The position numbers were made by a program, and so were the translations under genes. The notes under the pieces were generated by a model, which was not told the origin of the DNA, did no database searches, and worked only from the letters and a program-made list of their open reading frames with translations. A DNA stretch of 64,000 nt from Torymus aiolomorphi (Eukaryota > Arthropoda > Insecta > Hymenoptera > Torymidae), in NCBI GenBank assembly GCA_036365515.1, contig CM070875.1:99086628-99150627 (forward strand). The letters run 5' to 3'. The first letter of the stretch is position 1. Each line of letters opens with the position of its first letter. Below, piece after piece: positions 44,341 through 56,139 of this stretch.

Positions 44341-45299
44341 ACTTTAATTTTTTTCTTCTCATTAGCTTCTAAAAAATGAGAATAGTCATATTTGTAAAGC
44401 ATAAATGTATACGATATGCAACGCCATCTATGGGTGGAAATACATGCGATTAGTCATGTTCCGCAACGGTCCGAAAGAGGCGCTAATGTACTTTTTTTCA
44501 ACTATAAATAGTCGGTCGGTAAAACAGGTACAACCTAACCTCAACTGATGATTTTTTTCCACTACGGCATCCCCTTAAGGCTATGTGATATTCAACAAAA
44601 ATCGTTTTGGGTTCAATCGATAATGTAGGGAGACCCAACTACTGTATATTAAACAGTAGATGGCGCTGAAGGTATGCTTAATCTATGCGTAGAACTTTTA
44701 GTTCCAAAATACTCTCACAGATGGCGTGCACTGAGAGAAGTGTTTAATGTCAACATGGGATCTTAAGATACATAACTATTAACATGCCTATATTTAAATA
44801 TTTCCAAATATACGCATTGTAACAGTTGCGTCACCATGTTTTTCTAAACAATTTCAATATGTTGCTATAAATATTGATATTGTAATAGGTACAATATGAG
44901 ATTTGCCATCTAAAATCCTCCCTATTCGAATATAAGATATTATAACAGTTACAATATTGCACTTTCGAATTCAAACAGAACATATCCTTCTCAGTGCATA
45001 ATATAGGAAATAATTTTTTCTCATAGAAAATTATGAAAATATTCGTATCAAGTTTATAAATTTTTTTCAAACAAATTATGCGAGAATAAATGAGATTTTA
45101 AATGGATCTTTATAAATTTTTTAGACCTACGTACAGGTAGCTATGTCTACCTCTATAGAATATTTGCAGCTTCAGACATATGTAAGCAATAATATGTATT
45201 ACAGCATATACTACTCTTGTTAGATAAATAAGTAAATAAACATAGATTTTAAGGTTACGTTTAGAAAGTTGTAATTTAGCTTTTCGTACAACATTCTTT
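44341..45299. other. AT-rich, no gene recognised
   Basis: No exon or element end identified. Confidence 0.5.
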
Positions 45300-46340
45300 T
45301 TTTAGTAAAATTAATATTTTTCAAAAATCATTTCCAAAGCTGAAAATCGGTTTACGAATCAAAGTATACATCATATCATGTAATGTAATTCGCTTACTGA
45401 TAGTAATTTCGAAGTACAGAATGATTAGATACAACTTTTTACAACATGCATTTTGAAATTTCTTATTTCTTATATATCATGCGTTACTAATTTTCTTACT
45501 TCTTATAAATAAAAATCATGCACTATTAATTTTTTATTTTTGTTTCATACGTTATTTATCATGTAATGTAATTTGCTTACTGATAGTAATTTCGTAGTAC
45601 AGTACAATAGTACTAAATAAAGCGATAATGTCACATTTACTAGTATTATTAGATACAACATTTTTACAATATGCATTCTGAAATTTCTAATTTCTAATGT
45701 ATAATGCATTATTAATATTCTTATTTCTTATAATTAAAAATCATGCACTATTAATTTCTTATTTTATAATATCATATATCATGCTTTATTAATACTTGTA
45801 AGCCATTGATCATTTTATAAAAGCGGAAATAATTCAATCAAAATCGCATTTATTAGCAGATTATTAACTTATTCAGAGACGGGAGTCTTGCTGAAAAATC
45901 TACTTAGAGTCTTGAGTATATAAAAATTATTTTCTTGTAAAATTAATATTTTTCAGAAACCATTTCCAAAGCTGAAAATCGGTTTACGAACCAATGTTTT
46001 CATCTTTAACTTTACACAATTATTCTATCAAGTAATGCAATCGCATACCGATAATAATTTTGTGGTGCATAATAGTGCTGAATGAAGTGATAATAGCAAT
46101 AATATTTGTATCATTAGATACAACTGTTTTTCAACATGCATTATGAATTTTATTATTGCTAATATATCATGCAAAACTGGAAATTTATTTACGAATAAAA
46201 TTATACATTTTAAACTGTATAGAAACATTTTATGATGTTCTGCAATCGCTTATTGATATTAATTTTGTAGTACATAATAGTACCAAATGAAGCAACAATA
46301 CATGCACTACTATCATTAAATAGAATTCTTGTAATATAAA
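45300..46340. repeat. diverged tandem repeats, about four units
   Basis: The series atcatgtaatgtaat.cgcttactgatagtaatttcg.agtaca recurs near 45372, 45555, 46024 and 46228. A larger block (ttaatatttttca.aa.catttccaaagctgaaaatcggtttacgaa) is repeated at 45305 and 45942. Confidence 0.75.
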
Positions 46341-46674
46341 ATACCAATAAAATTTATTGCAAAATTACAAACTTACTGATAGATTACAAGGCTTGCTGGG
46401 AAGACTGGGCAGTACGTACCCATCCTCCTGTATGCATCAGACATCCTGAAAAAATGACAAGAAGGAAAAATCTATCTTCCCGAAGCGTAACTAACACACA
46501 TACACACGGAACGATTCGATGTTCTTTTTTTACAGACCAACAGCTTCAGAACTTTAACAAAAAACTATAAGGGGGTATTTTTTTCGTCCTTGTAGAGGTA
46601 TAAACTTTAAGCTAAGTCTTTACAAAGAGATATCGTAGACAAAAAGAGAAAATAAATTGATTGCGGCGTCAGTT

Positions 46675-46943
46675 TTTAAGTATATATACACTGTGCAACG
46701 GGCGCTGATGTAAGCAACGAATAATCACGGATACGGCGTCGCGAGATTCAAATCTCGCGCGTTTGCACGTATCGGGATTCGTAGCGCGCCACGTGGCGCG
46801 CGAACGAGGCAGACAGAAAAGAAGACGAAGCCGCCGCGCCGCTACGAGAGCGTAGCCGCGGCCATGTGAGAGAGAGAGAGAGTTTGTGCCACGCCTCCAC
46901 GACTGCAACCGTGACCGCCACAGCGCCGCCACCAACAACGAGC

Positions 46944-47036
<93 letters not shown>

Positions 47037-47218
47037 TGCTCGAGAAGGACGGGGACAGCGAGAGGCAACCAGGCCAAGCTAACCTCGCGGGGAGCTGAGG
47101 TCGGTGGCACCAGTCGCCGGCGCCGTTCAGTCTCGGCCTACGCGCGTCATTGGTATAATTTTGTCCGGGAGTCGCGCCCCTAGCACGACGAACTTTTGGG
47201 AATTAATAAACCTCTTTT
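46675..47218. other. GC-rich block with (GA)n, possible truncated LTR
   Basis: Sharp GC rise after AT-rich DNA. It includes tcgcgagattcaaatctcgcg (palindromic), gcgcgccacgtggcgcgc (palindromic), a (GA)n at 46947-47034, and an aattaataaa signal just before a LINE tail at 47219. It resembles the two solo LTRs in composition, but no matching ends were found. The frames across (GA)n are artefacts. Confidence 0.4.
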
Positions 47219-48110
47219 TTAGATTAGATTAGATTAAGTTTTATTTTGGACTGGGCCAAAAAAGGCAGTGTACATAATGAACAATTACAGGAGTTTGAGT
47301 GAACTTATATACATATATAGACACACATTTACATGACTGATAAAATAAAATAATTCATAAAATAATTCATAAAATAATTCATAGATGAATAAATAGACTC
47401 ATGTTTACATGACTAATAAAATAATTCATATATGAATAAATAAACGCACATTTGTGTAACTAATTAGTTGAATGACTAGAGATGAACATTAAAATTATAC
47501 CTTCAATTACCATACATAAAGCGTTTTACTCTAGTGTATAAAAATAGCCGTACAGCGCAGATTTGAAGCGACTGAGTGTCGGCAAGTATTTTATATGCTA
47601 AGAGAGGGAATTCCACAAGCGCACTCCTTGGGCCCGGAAAGATCCGTTGCCGTACTCGGTATGAACTTTTGGAACTTTAAGGTCTCTATTGCCACCCCTA
47701 GCCGGACGTGATTGCTGGCGTTTGTCAAACATTATATACAGATAAGATGGAGCGCGAAAGTTAATGATTTTATATAAGTGTACGGCAGTAGTATACTGAC
47801 GTCTCGTATCCGTACGCAACCAGCCTAGCCTCCTTCGGTAAGGGGTGACATGATCCCTCCGCTTTATCCCATAAATGTACCTAGCACATGAGTTCTGCAG
47901 CTTTTGCAGTTTGACTTTTTGTTCGTTCATAGCGTCTAGTGTTTAGCTGTGGAGCAATAGTCAAGGAGTGGAAAAATGAGAGACTGCACTAGAAACCTGC
48001 GGATCAGTTCGGTGGTGCAGGATCGGAAGAACCGTAGAGAGTACAGGACTCGATTTACTTTACTAATTACTTTATCAAAATGAGGTTTCCATGATAACGT
48101 CCTTTTTATT
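47219..48110 (-). pseudogene. 5'-truncated Jockey/CR1-group LINE, RT C-terminal end
   Basis: On the minus strand: LSWKPHFDKVISKVNR, SLRFFRSCTTELIRRFL and FPLLDYCST, then a short break, then from 47930 the frame with KLQKLQNSCARYIYGI, RDHVTPYRRRLGWL, AVHLYKI and the closing VRLWNSL. These are the RT C-terminal motifs of this LINE group. The 3' UTR ends ggcccagtccaaaataaaactta, then an (ATCTA)-type tail at 47219-47235. The 5' end is lost near 48110, next to the Penelope element. It resembles the minus LINE at 27628 in layout but has a different tail. Confidence 0.85.
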
Positions 48111-48214
48111 ATAATAATATTTTTAATTTTTTGACAAATCTGCAGCTTATGGCCAATCTTCTACCAAGGTCAAGGTATTAATAACAAACACCTTTTTTAT
48201 GAATTTGATCTTTT

Positions 48215-48258
48215 ATTCAACGTTTCGGACATTTTTGGCTATGTCCCTCTTCAGGAAT
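48215..48258 (-). ncRNA. minimal hammerhead ribozyme, left terminal repeat
   Basis: Minus-strand copy of the motif at 51074-51117. One base differs in the stem II loop (gggacatagcc for gggacgtagcc), outside the core. Confidence 0.7.
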
Positions 48259-48682
48259 CTAATGAGAATTCAATACACACGTTTTGTAAACCAATAATTA
48301 AACAAATTACAATAAAAATTAAAAGTTATGTACACACTTACAAATATTTAAATTATTGTGGTCAACGTTGTTTTGCGGGCAACAATCCGCTCGTCAGTAA
48401 CGATATATTACAAAATTCACGCTTATATACTAAAATTATTTGTATGTGAAAATCGGTGTATCACACAGACAACTATGCTCAGATTCGGAGTGGGGTAAAA
48501 CCCATTGAGAACGTCCGAGAGCGGGGAGAGGTAGTAGGAAAGCACGTCTTGAAGGAAGTGGCATCAATAGTCTTGACTAGAAGAACTTGTGTGTGAATAG
48601 TGTGTATCTATGAGAGATGTTATTAGACTTTCACCATACGTGCGCTCCTAATACCTCTTCACATCGATACCTTGACATCATA

Positions 48683-48900
48683 TCAAATAGAGATCAGAAA
48701 TTCGCAATTATTTATCAAGGTGTTATATTCATTTGGCAGTCTGTTTATTTCAAATTGTTTATTAATAAAATTTTTTTGAGTATGAATAAATAATGCTTCA
48801 GAGAAGGGTCGTTTTCCTATGTTGCATTCGGTGTTTAATATCTGAATATTCTGAAAATTTATTGTATGATTATATTATCAGTAGTGTGTATAAATATTAC
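48683..48900 (-). pseudogene. Penelope-like ORF, C-terminal end (minus copy)
   Basis: The minus strand reads NIQILNTECNIGKRPFSE, ALFIHTQKNFINKQFEIN and RLPNEYNTLINN before a TGA at 48683-48685. A GKRPFSE-like segment of this kind follows the GIY-YIG endonuclease in Penelope-like proteins. The endonuclease itself and everything upstream are absent. The last ~20 residues coincide with the inverted terminal repeat. Confidence 0.7.
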
Positions 48901-48914
48901 ATTTAATTTTTACA

Positions 48915-49523
48915 ATATTCGGCTTTGATATAAGAAAAAAATTTTTTAAACTGACTGATAAATTATATAATGAAAAACACTATAGAGAAAGGTGTAAATT
49001 TTTAATTAAGTGTAGATTCTATCGGTTAGTTCCAAACCATTTGAACTTTGTCACAAAAAACGTAAGAAAAAACCACATGTTTTCTAAAAAATGTAAAAAC
49101 AAACAAAACAAACTGATTAATAATATAATTTTCCGATTGTTAAATATCGAGATTATGGATCTACATACCGAAATGGCAAAAATTAAAAAACAGATTGATG
49201 AGACTTGGAAAAATATAGAGATTACTGTTGGAAGAGATATTGTTTCATTGTTTGTAGATTATTATACAACCAAACTAACATTTATCATGAAAAAAATTAC
49301 ATCAAAATTAGATAAAAAATTTGATAGAATTTTTTTCAAAAAATATAATAGAGAAATAGAGAAAGATAGGTATAGAGATGATATGCTAGTAATACCAGTG
49401 AGGTCAACCACCTTAACAATAACATACAGGTTACTGACCGGTGCACATCAAATAATATACTCGAGAAATGGTGTGTTAATGTCTCGGACATTGAACTTCC
49501 GACGTATGTCACTGATATACTGA
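48915..49523 (+). pseudogene. Penelope-like ORF, N-terminal part
   Basis: Open from about 48915 (before the first ATG at 49041): GFDIRKKFFKLTDKLYNEKH, then basic, helical sequence through INNIIFRLLNIEIMDL. Around 49380 the frame shifts: the expected continuation, VSDIELPTYVTDILKLREKF, is in another frame at about 49485-49540, followed by stops near 49584 and 49603. This is the N-terminal domain that precedes the RT in Penelope-like proteins. It is damaged and needs the next entry to complete the RT. Confidence 0.7.
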
Positions 49524-49623
49524 AGCTACGTGAAAAGTTCAATTTTAATAACAGATTTGATAACAAGTTAGATAACATTATGTAAAGAATTTTGAAACCT
49601 TTTTAGCAAAATACACTGACGAA

Positions 49624-50649
49624 GTGAATACCCAGAAATTAAGAGGGACTTTTTTAAACATGATAAAAAAATTTTACAATAAAGATCTGGCTAATAATTC
49701 ATATATTGATAACAAATTTAAAATAGATTTAGAAAAAACAAAAAATTTCTTAAAACATAACTCCGAAATTTTAATAACTAGAGCCGATAAAGGTAATGCT
49801 ACTGTGATATTAAAAAAATCTACCTATGTAGAAAAAACTGAATCATTGTTTTGTGATGGTAAATATTACGAGAAAATTAAAAAGAATCCCTTACCTGGGC
49901 TTGAAAGGAGAACTAATGATGTAATCAAATGGTTAAATAAGTTAGATTTTACTGGAAATGGGAAAAAGTTGCAGCCAGTTTTGCAAAAATTTAACATCTC
50001 AAAAGCGTATGGTCTGGTAAAAATACATAAAACTGGTTTCCCCGTAAGACCAATAATTTCTACAATTAATTCTCCTACATATTACTTATCAAAGTTTTTT
50101 GCTAAATTTCTACAAAAAAATTTAAAAACTCCTGTTTCTCATATTGATAATAGTTCAAAATTAAAAGAAAAAATAGATAATATCCAAATTCCGTTGGATC
50201 ACGAGATTATTAGTTTGGATGTTGTTAGTTTGTTTACTAATGTTCCTGAATATCTAGTTTGTAATGCTATAGAAAAGAGATGGCACCAATTACATAATAA
50301 GATAAATATTAATTGTTCTGAATTTCTACATGTTATAAAGTACATTTTAAATAATAATTATTTCCAATTTAATGAAAAATTTTATAGACAGACTTTTGGA
50401 TCAGCTATGGGTAATCCCATAAGTCCGATTCTGTCTGATATAGTTATGGAAGATCTAGAATCTTATTGTATTAACAAATTACAATCAAAACCGATATTTT
50501 ACTTTCGATATGTAGATGACATTGTGCTGTGTATTAAAAAGAATAACATAGAGGACACACTTAATATTTTTAATTCCTATGACACAAACAGACTGCCAAA
50601 TGAATATAACACCTTGATAAATAATGGCGAATTTCTGGTCTCTATTTGA
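49624..50649 (+). pseudogene. Penelope-like reverse transcriptase
   Basis: 341 open codons carry the RT fingers and palm: ITRADKGNATVIL, YYEKIKKNPLPGLERR, NISKAYGLVKIHKTG, RPIISTINSPTYYLSKF, EIISLDVVSLFTNVP with the first catalytic Asp, FGSAMGNPISPILSDI, and FYFRYVDDIVLCI with the YVDD pair. The palm is therefore complete in sequence. After LNIFNSYD the protein jumps to NRLPNEYNTL, the extreme C-terminus, so the thumb and GIY-YIG endonuclease were deleted. The upstream part is also out of frame. Such elements reverse-transcribe by target priming. This copy is inactive. Confidence 0.9.
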
Positions 50650-51073
50650 TATGATGTCAAGGTATCGATGTGAAGAGGTATTAGGAGCGCACGTATGGTG
50701 AAAGTCTAATAACATCTCTCATAGATATACACTATTCACATAAAAGTTCTTCTAGTCAAGACTATTGATGCCACTTCCTTCAAGACGTGCTTTCCTACTA
50801 CCTCTCCCCGCTCTCAGACGTTCCCAATGGGTTTTACCCCACTCCGAATCTGAGCATAGTTGTCTGTGTGATACACCGATTTTCACATACAAATAATTTT
50901 AGTATATAAGCGTGAATTTTGTAATATATCGTTACTGACGAGCGGATTGTTGCCCGCAAAACAACGTTGACCACAATAATTTAAATATTTGTAAGTGTGT
51001 ACACAACTTTTAATTTTTATTGTAATTTGTTTAATTATTGGTTTACAAAACGTGTGTATTGAATTCTCATTAG

Positions 51074-51117
51074 ATTCCTGAAGAGGGACGTAGCCAAAAA
51101 TGTCCGAAACGTTGAAT
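51074..51117 (+). ncRNA. minimal hammerhead ribozyme, right terminal repeat
   Basis: attc, then core ctgaaga (51078-51084), stem II ggac..gtcc (51086-51105), gaaac (51106-51110), gtt cleavage triplet and gaat, which pairs with the leading attc as stem I. Stem III is only the self-complementary acgt, as in the minimal hammerheads known from Penelope-like elements, which are thought to work as dimers. Cleavage would follow 51113. Confidence 0.75.
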
Positions 51118-51577
51118 AAAAGATCAAATTCATAAAAAAGGTGTTTGTTATTAATACCTTGACCTTGGTAGAAGATTGGCCATAAGCTGCAGATTTGTCA
51201 AAAAATTAGAAGAAAAATCTACCATTTGCTGCTATTAACAATTTAATAATATTTTTGTTAAGATTTAATTCTCTAGTCACGCGTCTTCATTTAGCGGAAC
51301 TCAGCCTATGCATGCTTTCCTCGAATACCGCTCTCTACCATTTTCAGCGCTGCAGCTATTCGCAGGTATTGCCTCCTAGAGGATCATCGGTAACAGGAGT
51401 AAGTATTCATCAGCCGCTTGAGGTTAGGTTACCGGCGTTGTATGGAAAAAACCGGCTGCACAAATGAGGCTAGTTCATAGCTAACAGCAGGTAGTTCGCG
51501 GGTGACAGTTGGCAGCAGCGACAGCGCGCAGCTCCGGCTCTGGTATGAAACGGCCTAAGCTTTCTAAAATGGAAGCC

Positions 51578-51735
51578 GGGTGCGCCTGTCCAGTACCTGT
51601 GCCACTTCGACTCTCGCCGGCCAACAGGGGATTCTACAACGGCTTGTCGCCCGGGCGTATAGAACGCCCGTATATTACCCCGTGAACCCCTGAAAGGGAT
51701 TCTTACCCTCTCCCTAACTGTACCCCATTACAGGA
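51578..51735. repeat. GC-rich direct repeat, copy 1
   Basis: From gtgcgcctgtcc to ctctccctaactg; includes a cgggcgt..acgcccg hairpin. Copy 2 is at 52677-52835. Confidence 0.8.
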
Positions 51736-52676
51736 CATTAATCATTACATAGCTGATGTGTAAAAAAAATTTTTTACAAAGTTCAGTAGGTGCTGCATAC
51801 TAAAAAAATTAATAAAAGTGTTGACCTTGGACGTAATTCAAATTGTCAATATCAAAGTAAAAAATTAAGACTTAGTATGGTTTTCGAAATCAAGAACTCC
51901 GTCTGCAGCATCACGTGATAATATGTAATTATGGTCGCGTTACAGCCAGGGGACGTTACATTTTATACTTTAATCAAGTTAAACATAACAATAAAATTAA
52001 CTTTTAAAGTATGATAATTGTATTACAGAAAATCACATATAACCTATTAATATGAATTTTTTTGTAAGTTTATCTCTGATATTGAATTAAATATTTAGAT
52101 ATTACAAGAATATGCACGCTAAATGATTTTCAAAATCAGGTGAATAAACCATGAAACTGCAATTTACACTTCTGAAGTACAGAAGAGGCAGACACAATCC
52201 TCACAAATATTTTTTAGTATGCAAAACCTTTAAGGTCCAAGTTCCGCTACGCGAATGGCCCTTTTACATTTATCACTCCATGAAATGATATAGGTTTTAG
52301 TTCATTCAACATATAGTCAATCGTCTCATTGATCTAATTTTATGCCAGACAACTTTACTCGTTGAAATAGAACCTACTATTTTTGAGAGGCCTATGAATC
52401 GTTTCTTATACGAGTTAGGCACTAGTGTATCTTACTTAGCAAGATTGTGACTGGTGTATTACTTTGTAAAGCTTATTTGCAACTAATAATTTGAATGCCA
52501 TTTGCGTTTAGTATGTTCAAGTGGAAGCAACAAATATTAGACTTTTTTATTCGTTTACTATAACTTCTATGAAATTATAAGCTTTAGATTATTAGTGAAT
52601 TGATATTTAATCTGATTCACAATCTGAAAAATATTACTAATTTTTCGAAACCAAGGCGCACTGTCCTGGGGGGAGG

Positions 52677-52835
52677 GGTGCGCCTGTCCTGGTACCTGTG
52701 CCACTCCGACTCTCGCCGGCTCACAGGAGATTCTAAAACGGCTTGTCGCCCGGGCGTATAATACGCCCGTATATTACCCCGCGAACCCCCGAGAGGGATT
52801 ATTATCCTCTCCCTAACTGAACCCCTTTACAACTG
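52677..52835. repeat. GC-rich direct repeat, copy 2
   Basis: About 90% like copy 1. Its hairpin cgggcgtataatacgcccg is a perfect palindrome. Confidence 0.8.
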
Positions 52836-53329
52836 TTATTGTGATGCACTTGATTGTACACAGGATAAGCAAAAAATACTTATGCACAATTAAAAACTAA
52901 TATGAAAGATTATGAAAACAATCTTTGACAACACTTGATGAAGATATTATCAATGGCTTGCGTTTGATTACAGATCGAAAAATGAAAATACTTATACAAA
53001 TATCATGCAAAATTGTAAAAACAATCTATGATTGTAAATCGATAAACTAATTATCAATTAACTGTCGTATTCTAATTATCAATTAAGTGTCGATAACATA
53101 CAAAATCATAAAAATAATATGTGCAGATCAATACAGATATCAATTTCTGCAGTGTTAAAAGTAAAATCATTATTTTGTATTTAATGAGAATCGCAAGTAG
53201 AGAGAGTATTCTAAAGTTTGCTAAGAAGTCATACTTGTAAAATACTAGAAAAGTAATAATAGCATCAAGTCTCGCAAGGAAGTCTGTGCAGTACGTAATT
53301 GAGGGTAGCGTACCATTGAAAATAATTTT

Positions 53330-55690
53330 TATTCACAAATGTAATCTATAACTCTAATTTTAAGAAAAAAACAATGTCTATACATAAATTTGATAATATA
53401 ATATTTTCTTTAATATATTTTCGAAAATTGTATTTATCAATTTTTTTGTCCATTTTACACTATTTTCTCCATAATCTTTGAATTCAAATTCAAAGACGCT
53501 TTATGACTAATTTTTTGAAACCGTTTTATATTTGTACGAGTAATACTCTATAAAATGCACCACTTGCTACTAGCAAACCAATAAATTCACAATTTACCAC
53601 TACAGCACAATAGCAATTTCTTTTAGCAGAAGCAGTGAAATGTTGATCATTTAAATTTTAATTTACATGGTTATCATGTAAAATACTGCAGAAAAGCCCA
53701 AAAGTTTCGTATAATATGTTACATAGTTTTTACATGTAGAGAACGTATGTTTTTGACAATCAGTTTCAAGCATATTCCTCTCTGATATATAGTAAACAAT
53801 CGAGCAGACAAAAGTTTATATTTTAAGGCGGCAAAAACACATTCTATTAATAGACGTTGGCATCCAGGAACGACCAACCAAGAGAAAGGCTTATCTAAAT
53901 TTAATCAGAAAAAAGGCCAAAAGAAAAGTGGAGCACTGCAACCAGCCAACTAAAGAACTGCCATGCACCTATCGATAATAGCAGAGGAAAATTTCTTCAT
54001 CTGCATGTATGAGTGTGGTCAAAACTTTTACAAAATATTCAGTGGAGTTACTTGGAGTGTAAGAGCTTAGTGCAGAATTTTCTGATGCGATTGAACTCTC
54101 TTAAAAAAAACATTGAAGTTTCTTGTGGTAAGGTAGCTGAAGAAAATCATTCAAGCCCCCATACAGAAGCCAAGCTCTGCTCTCCTTATTTAGTGAGTCA
54201 AAGAATTGCGAATAGTGTTACTATTCTATTCGTTTACGTTTTGCTACCCAAGAGCAACTTTACGTTATCATGAACATTAACTGCTTCTCCAAGAATAAGT
54301 TTCAATCGCAGTTGAAAGCATAACATAAAGAAGACAGTACCCTCAAGAATATTGGACTTAGAACCGTTCATCAGCAAGTTCATGAAGAAGATGATCCAGT
54401 ATTACAATCTGTATTTTATTCAAAGGGAAAAAAAATGTTTTCAACTATACGCTACCCGTAAGTACCTTCATGCTAGAGATACCTTGAGGCAAATTAATGT
54501 ACCCTGGCTAATCTTAATTAACACAGGAACTTACCCATAATACTAGGTATAACCTACATACCCAGAGCCGAATACAGCATTCATAAAAACATAGTTTTAG
54601 TCACTTCAAAAATGAAAAAATAGCATCACCATAATCACAGCTGGATCACCACTACAAATGCATCAGCAGTAGTCAGAGACATGGTTAGGAGTAGATATTA
54701 GGATCCCAACTAAGGTTGTCAGTTGGGGTAGCGTCAGCAGTGGCAGGCATCTCAGCAGGAATAATATTTACTTTGAGGTAACGTGGTTGAGTATCGAATC
54801 TATACGAGGTCTCTTCGGCACCTTACATGTATTTAAGCTGTGTTTATCCGGACTTTTAGAGGTTATCGTAGTGGGTGTCCATAATTCTTACACACTCTTA
54901 CAGATTAGAAACACAACCATGCTCTTCTGAAACAAATATTAAATGGAATGTATATTGTGCAAATATATCTAGTAGATCCGATAGACACACCCTATATTTA
55001 ATTCTACGCATGTACCCAGGAAAATCATACTGCTCGTAGAATATAAAAGCTGCCTGTTATACTTAACAGACATTTATGCATTGCGTTTAATACTTACTTT
55101 GAGGTGAAATAGTTTAGTATCTATAGAAGAAATAAGGGAAGCGACTCCAATAATATAATTATTGACTTTCTAAGTTTTATCGTACTAAAAATGCATAAAT
55201 TGTATCTCTTATGCAATAACCGGTATTAAAATTTTTTTATAGAAATCGAACCAATTCTCAAAAAGGAAAGAAGTTATGGCTTGTGTATTTTCTAGTGCAA
55301 TAACACTGATATTTAGAGGTTATGATAGTGGGTCTCTATAATTCTTACATGCTCCTATAGATTACATGTTCAACTGGTCCCCCTTAAAGTAAATATTTCC
55401 ATCCTTATGCGGCTCAGGAATCTGGTGGCTTGGATAGCGCTTATACGAATACGAGTGATGCGTGGGCCCTGACCCTCTTCCGCCTCCGCGTACCTTATCA
55501 TTGTTGCTCCCATTGTATGATGAGTTGTGCCGTCCGCTACTCTATCTCTCGGTTTTCTCTTCTTTCTTGTAGAATTGAAGCGGTCGCGCTTCCAACTGCT
55601 GCAAGGAAGGCTCTGGCAGTATTTGCTGCATATGCAGTGCTGAGATATCGTTATCCTCCACATGCTACTGTCCTCGTTCATACCTGAGCA
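53330..55690. repeat. ~3.3-kb tandem segmental duplication, copy 1
   Basis: Matches 56140-59010 over most of its length at an offset of 3.30-3.36 kb (for example gaaaagcccaaaagtttcgt at 53690/56992 and tacgaggtctcttcggcacc at about 54803/58145). Short frames such as 54352-54540 and 57696-57890 correspond to each other but contain indels and different ends, so coding is doubtful. Confidence 0.8.
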
Positions 55691-56139
55691 CTTGCCGAAG
55701 CGATGACATAGCTAGAGGCTTTTGGAGCAGCACGCTGATTATTTACACCGACTTAATGTTGTGGCCCGTGCTCGTTCGGCTATACATGTACGGCGAGTGC
55801 TGACACAGCTGAGTGCTAACGTCGCTGAGTGTCGCGCATGCGCGCAAGGAGACCAATGGGTTGTAGATTCAGCCGCTTGGTAGCGCTAATACTGAGATAA
55901 ATATGATATTTTTACGAACTAGCTAAGTAAATCCATGCGCGATGCACGTGCTTCATGCTTTTTTTTTATTAAACATGCTGAGAATAATTTATTCGCTACT
56001 TATATGCCGAATCTTTTTCTTTGAATTTTAATGCATGTTCAATAATTGATGTGATACTATTGTACATTGTGCCTTCAGATACATAGAGTATCGTTCAAAA
56101 TAATAAAAATTTCAAATTTTTTTTATTATAGAAATGTAA
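55691..56139. other. spacer between duplication copies
   Basis: No gene recognised. The stretch after 55680 (catacctgagcacttgccgaagcgatgacatag) has a diverged partner near 62230. Confidence 0.5.

Larger units (their letters stand above)
48128..51206 (+). mobile_element. Penelope-like element with 620-bp inverted terminal repeats
   Basis: Left repeat 48128-48746 and right repeat 50587-51206 are inverted, nearly identical copies ending in ttttttgacaaatctgcag. Each holds the C-terminal end of the element's ORF and a hammerhead. Between them lies a plus-strand ORF region (about 48915-50586). The left side also carries minus-strand coding sequence to about 48900. The simplest reading is a 5'-truncated minus copy fused head to head to a plus copy, a known habit of Penelope elements. 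A weak taataatattttt duplication at about 48113-48125 and 51245-51257 may be the target site. Confidence 0.85.
51207..53329. other. no gene; a ~158-bp repeat pair
   Basis: Two copies of a GC-rich segment (51578-51735 and 52677-52835) lie in otherwise AT-rich DNA. No exon recognised. Confidence 0.5.

Noticed and set aside
46748..47183. Frames of 105-120 codons with Arg-Glu or Ser-Leu runs
   Set aside because: They are produced by the (GA)n tract.
50936..50975. Second hammerhead-like core ctgacgagcgg..cccgc in the Penelope terminal repeat
   Set aside because: The required GAAA is replaced by AAAA after the stem, so the catalytic G12 is missing.
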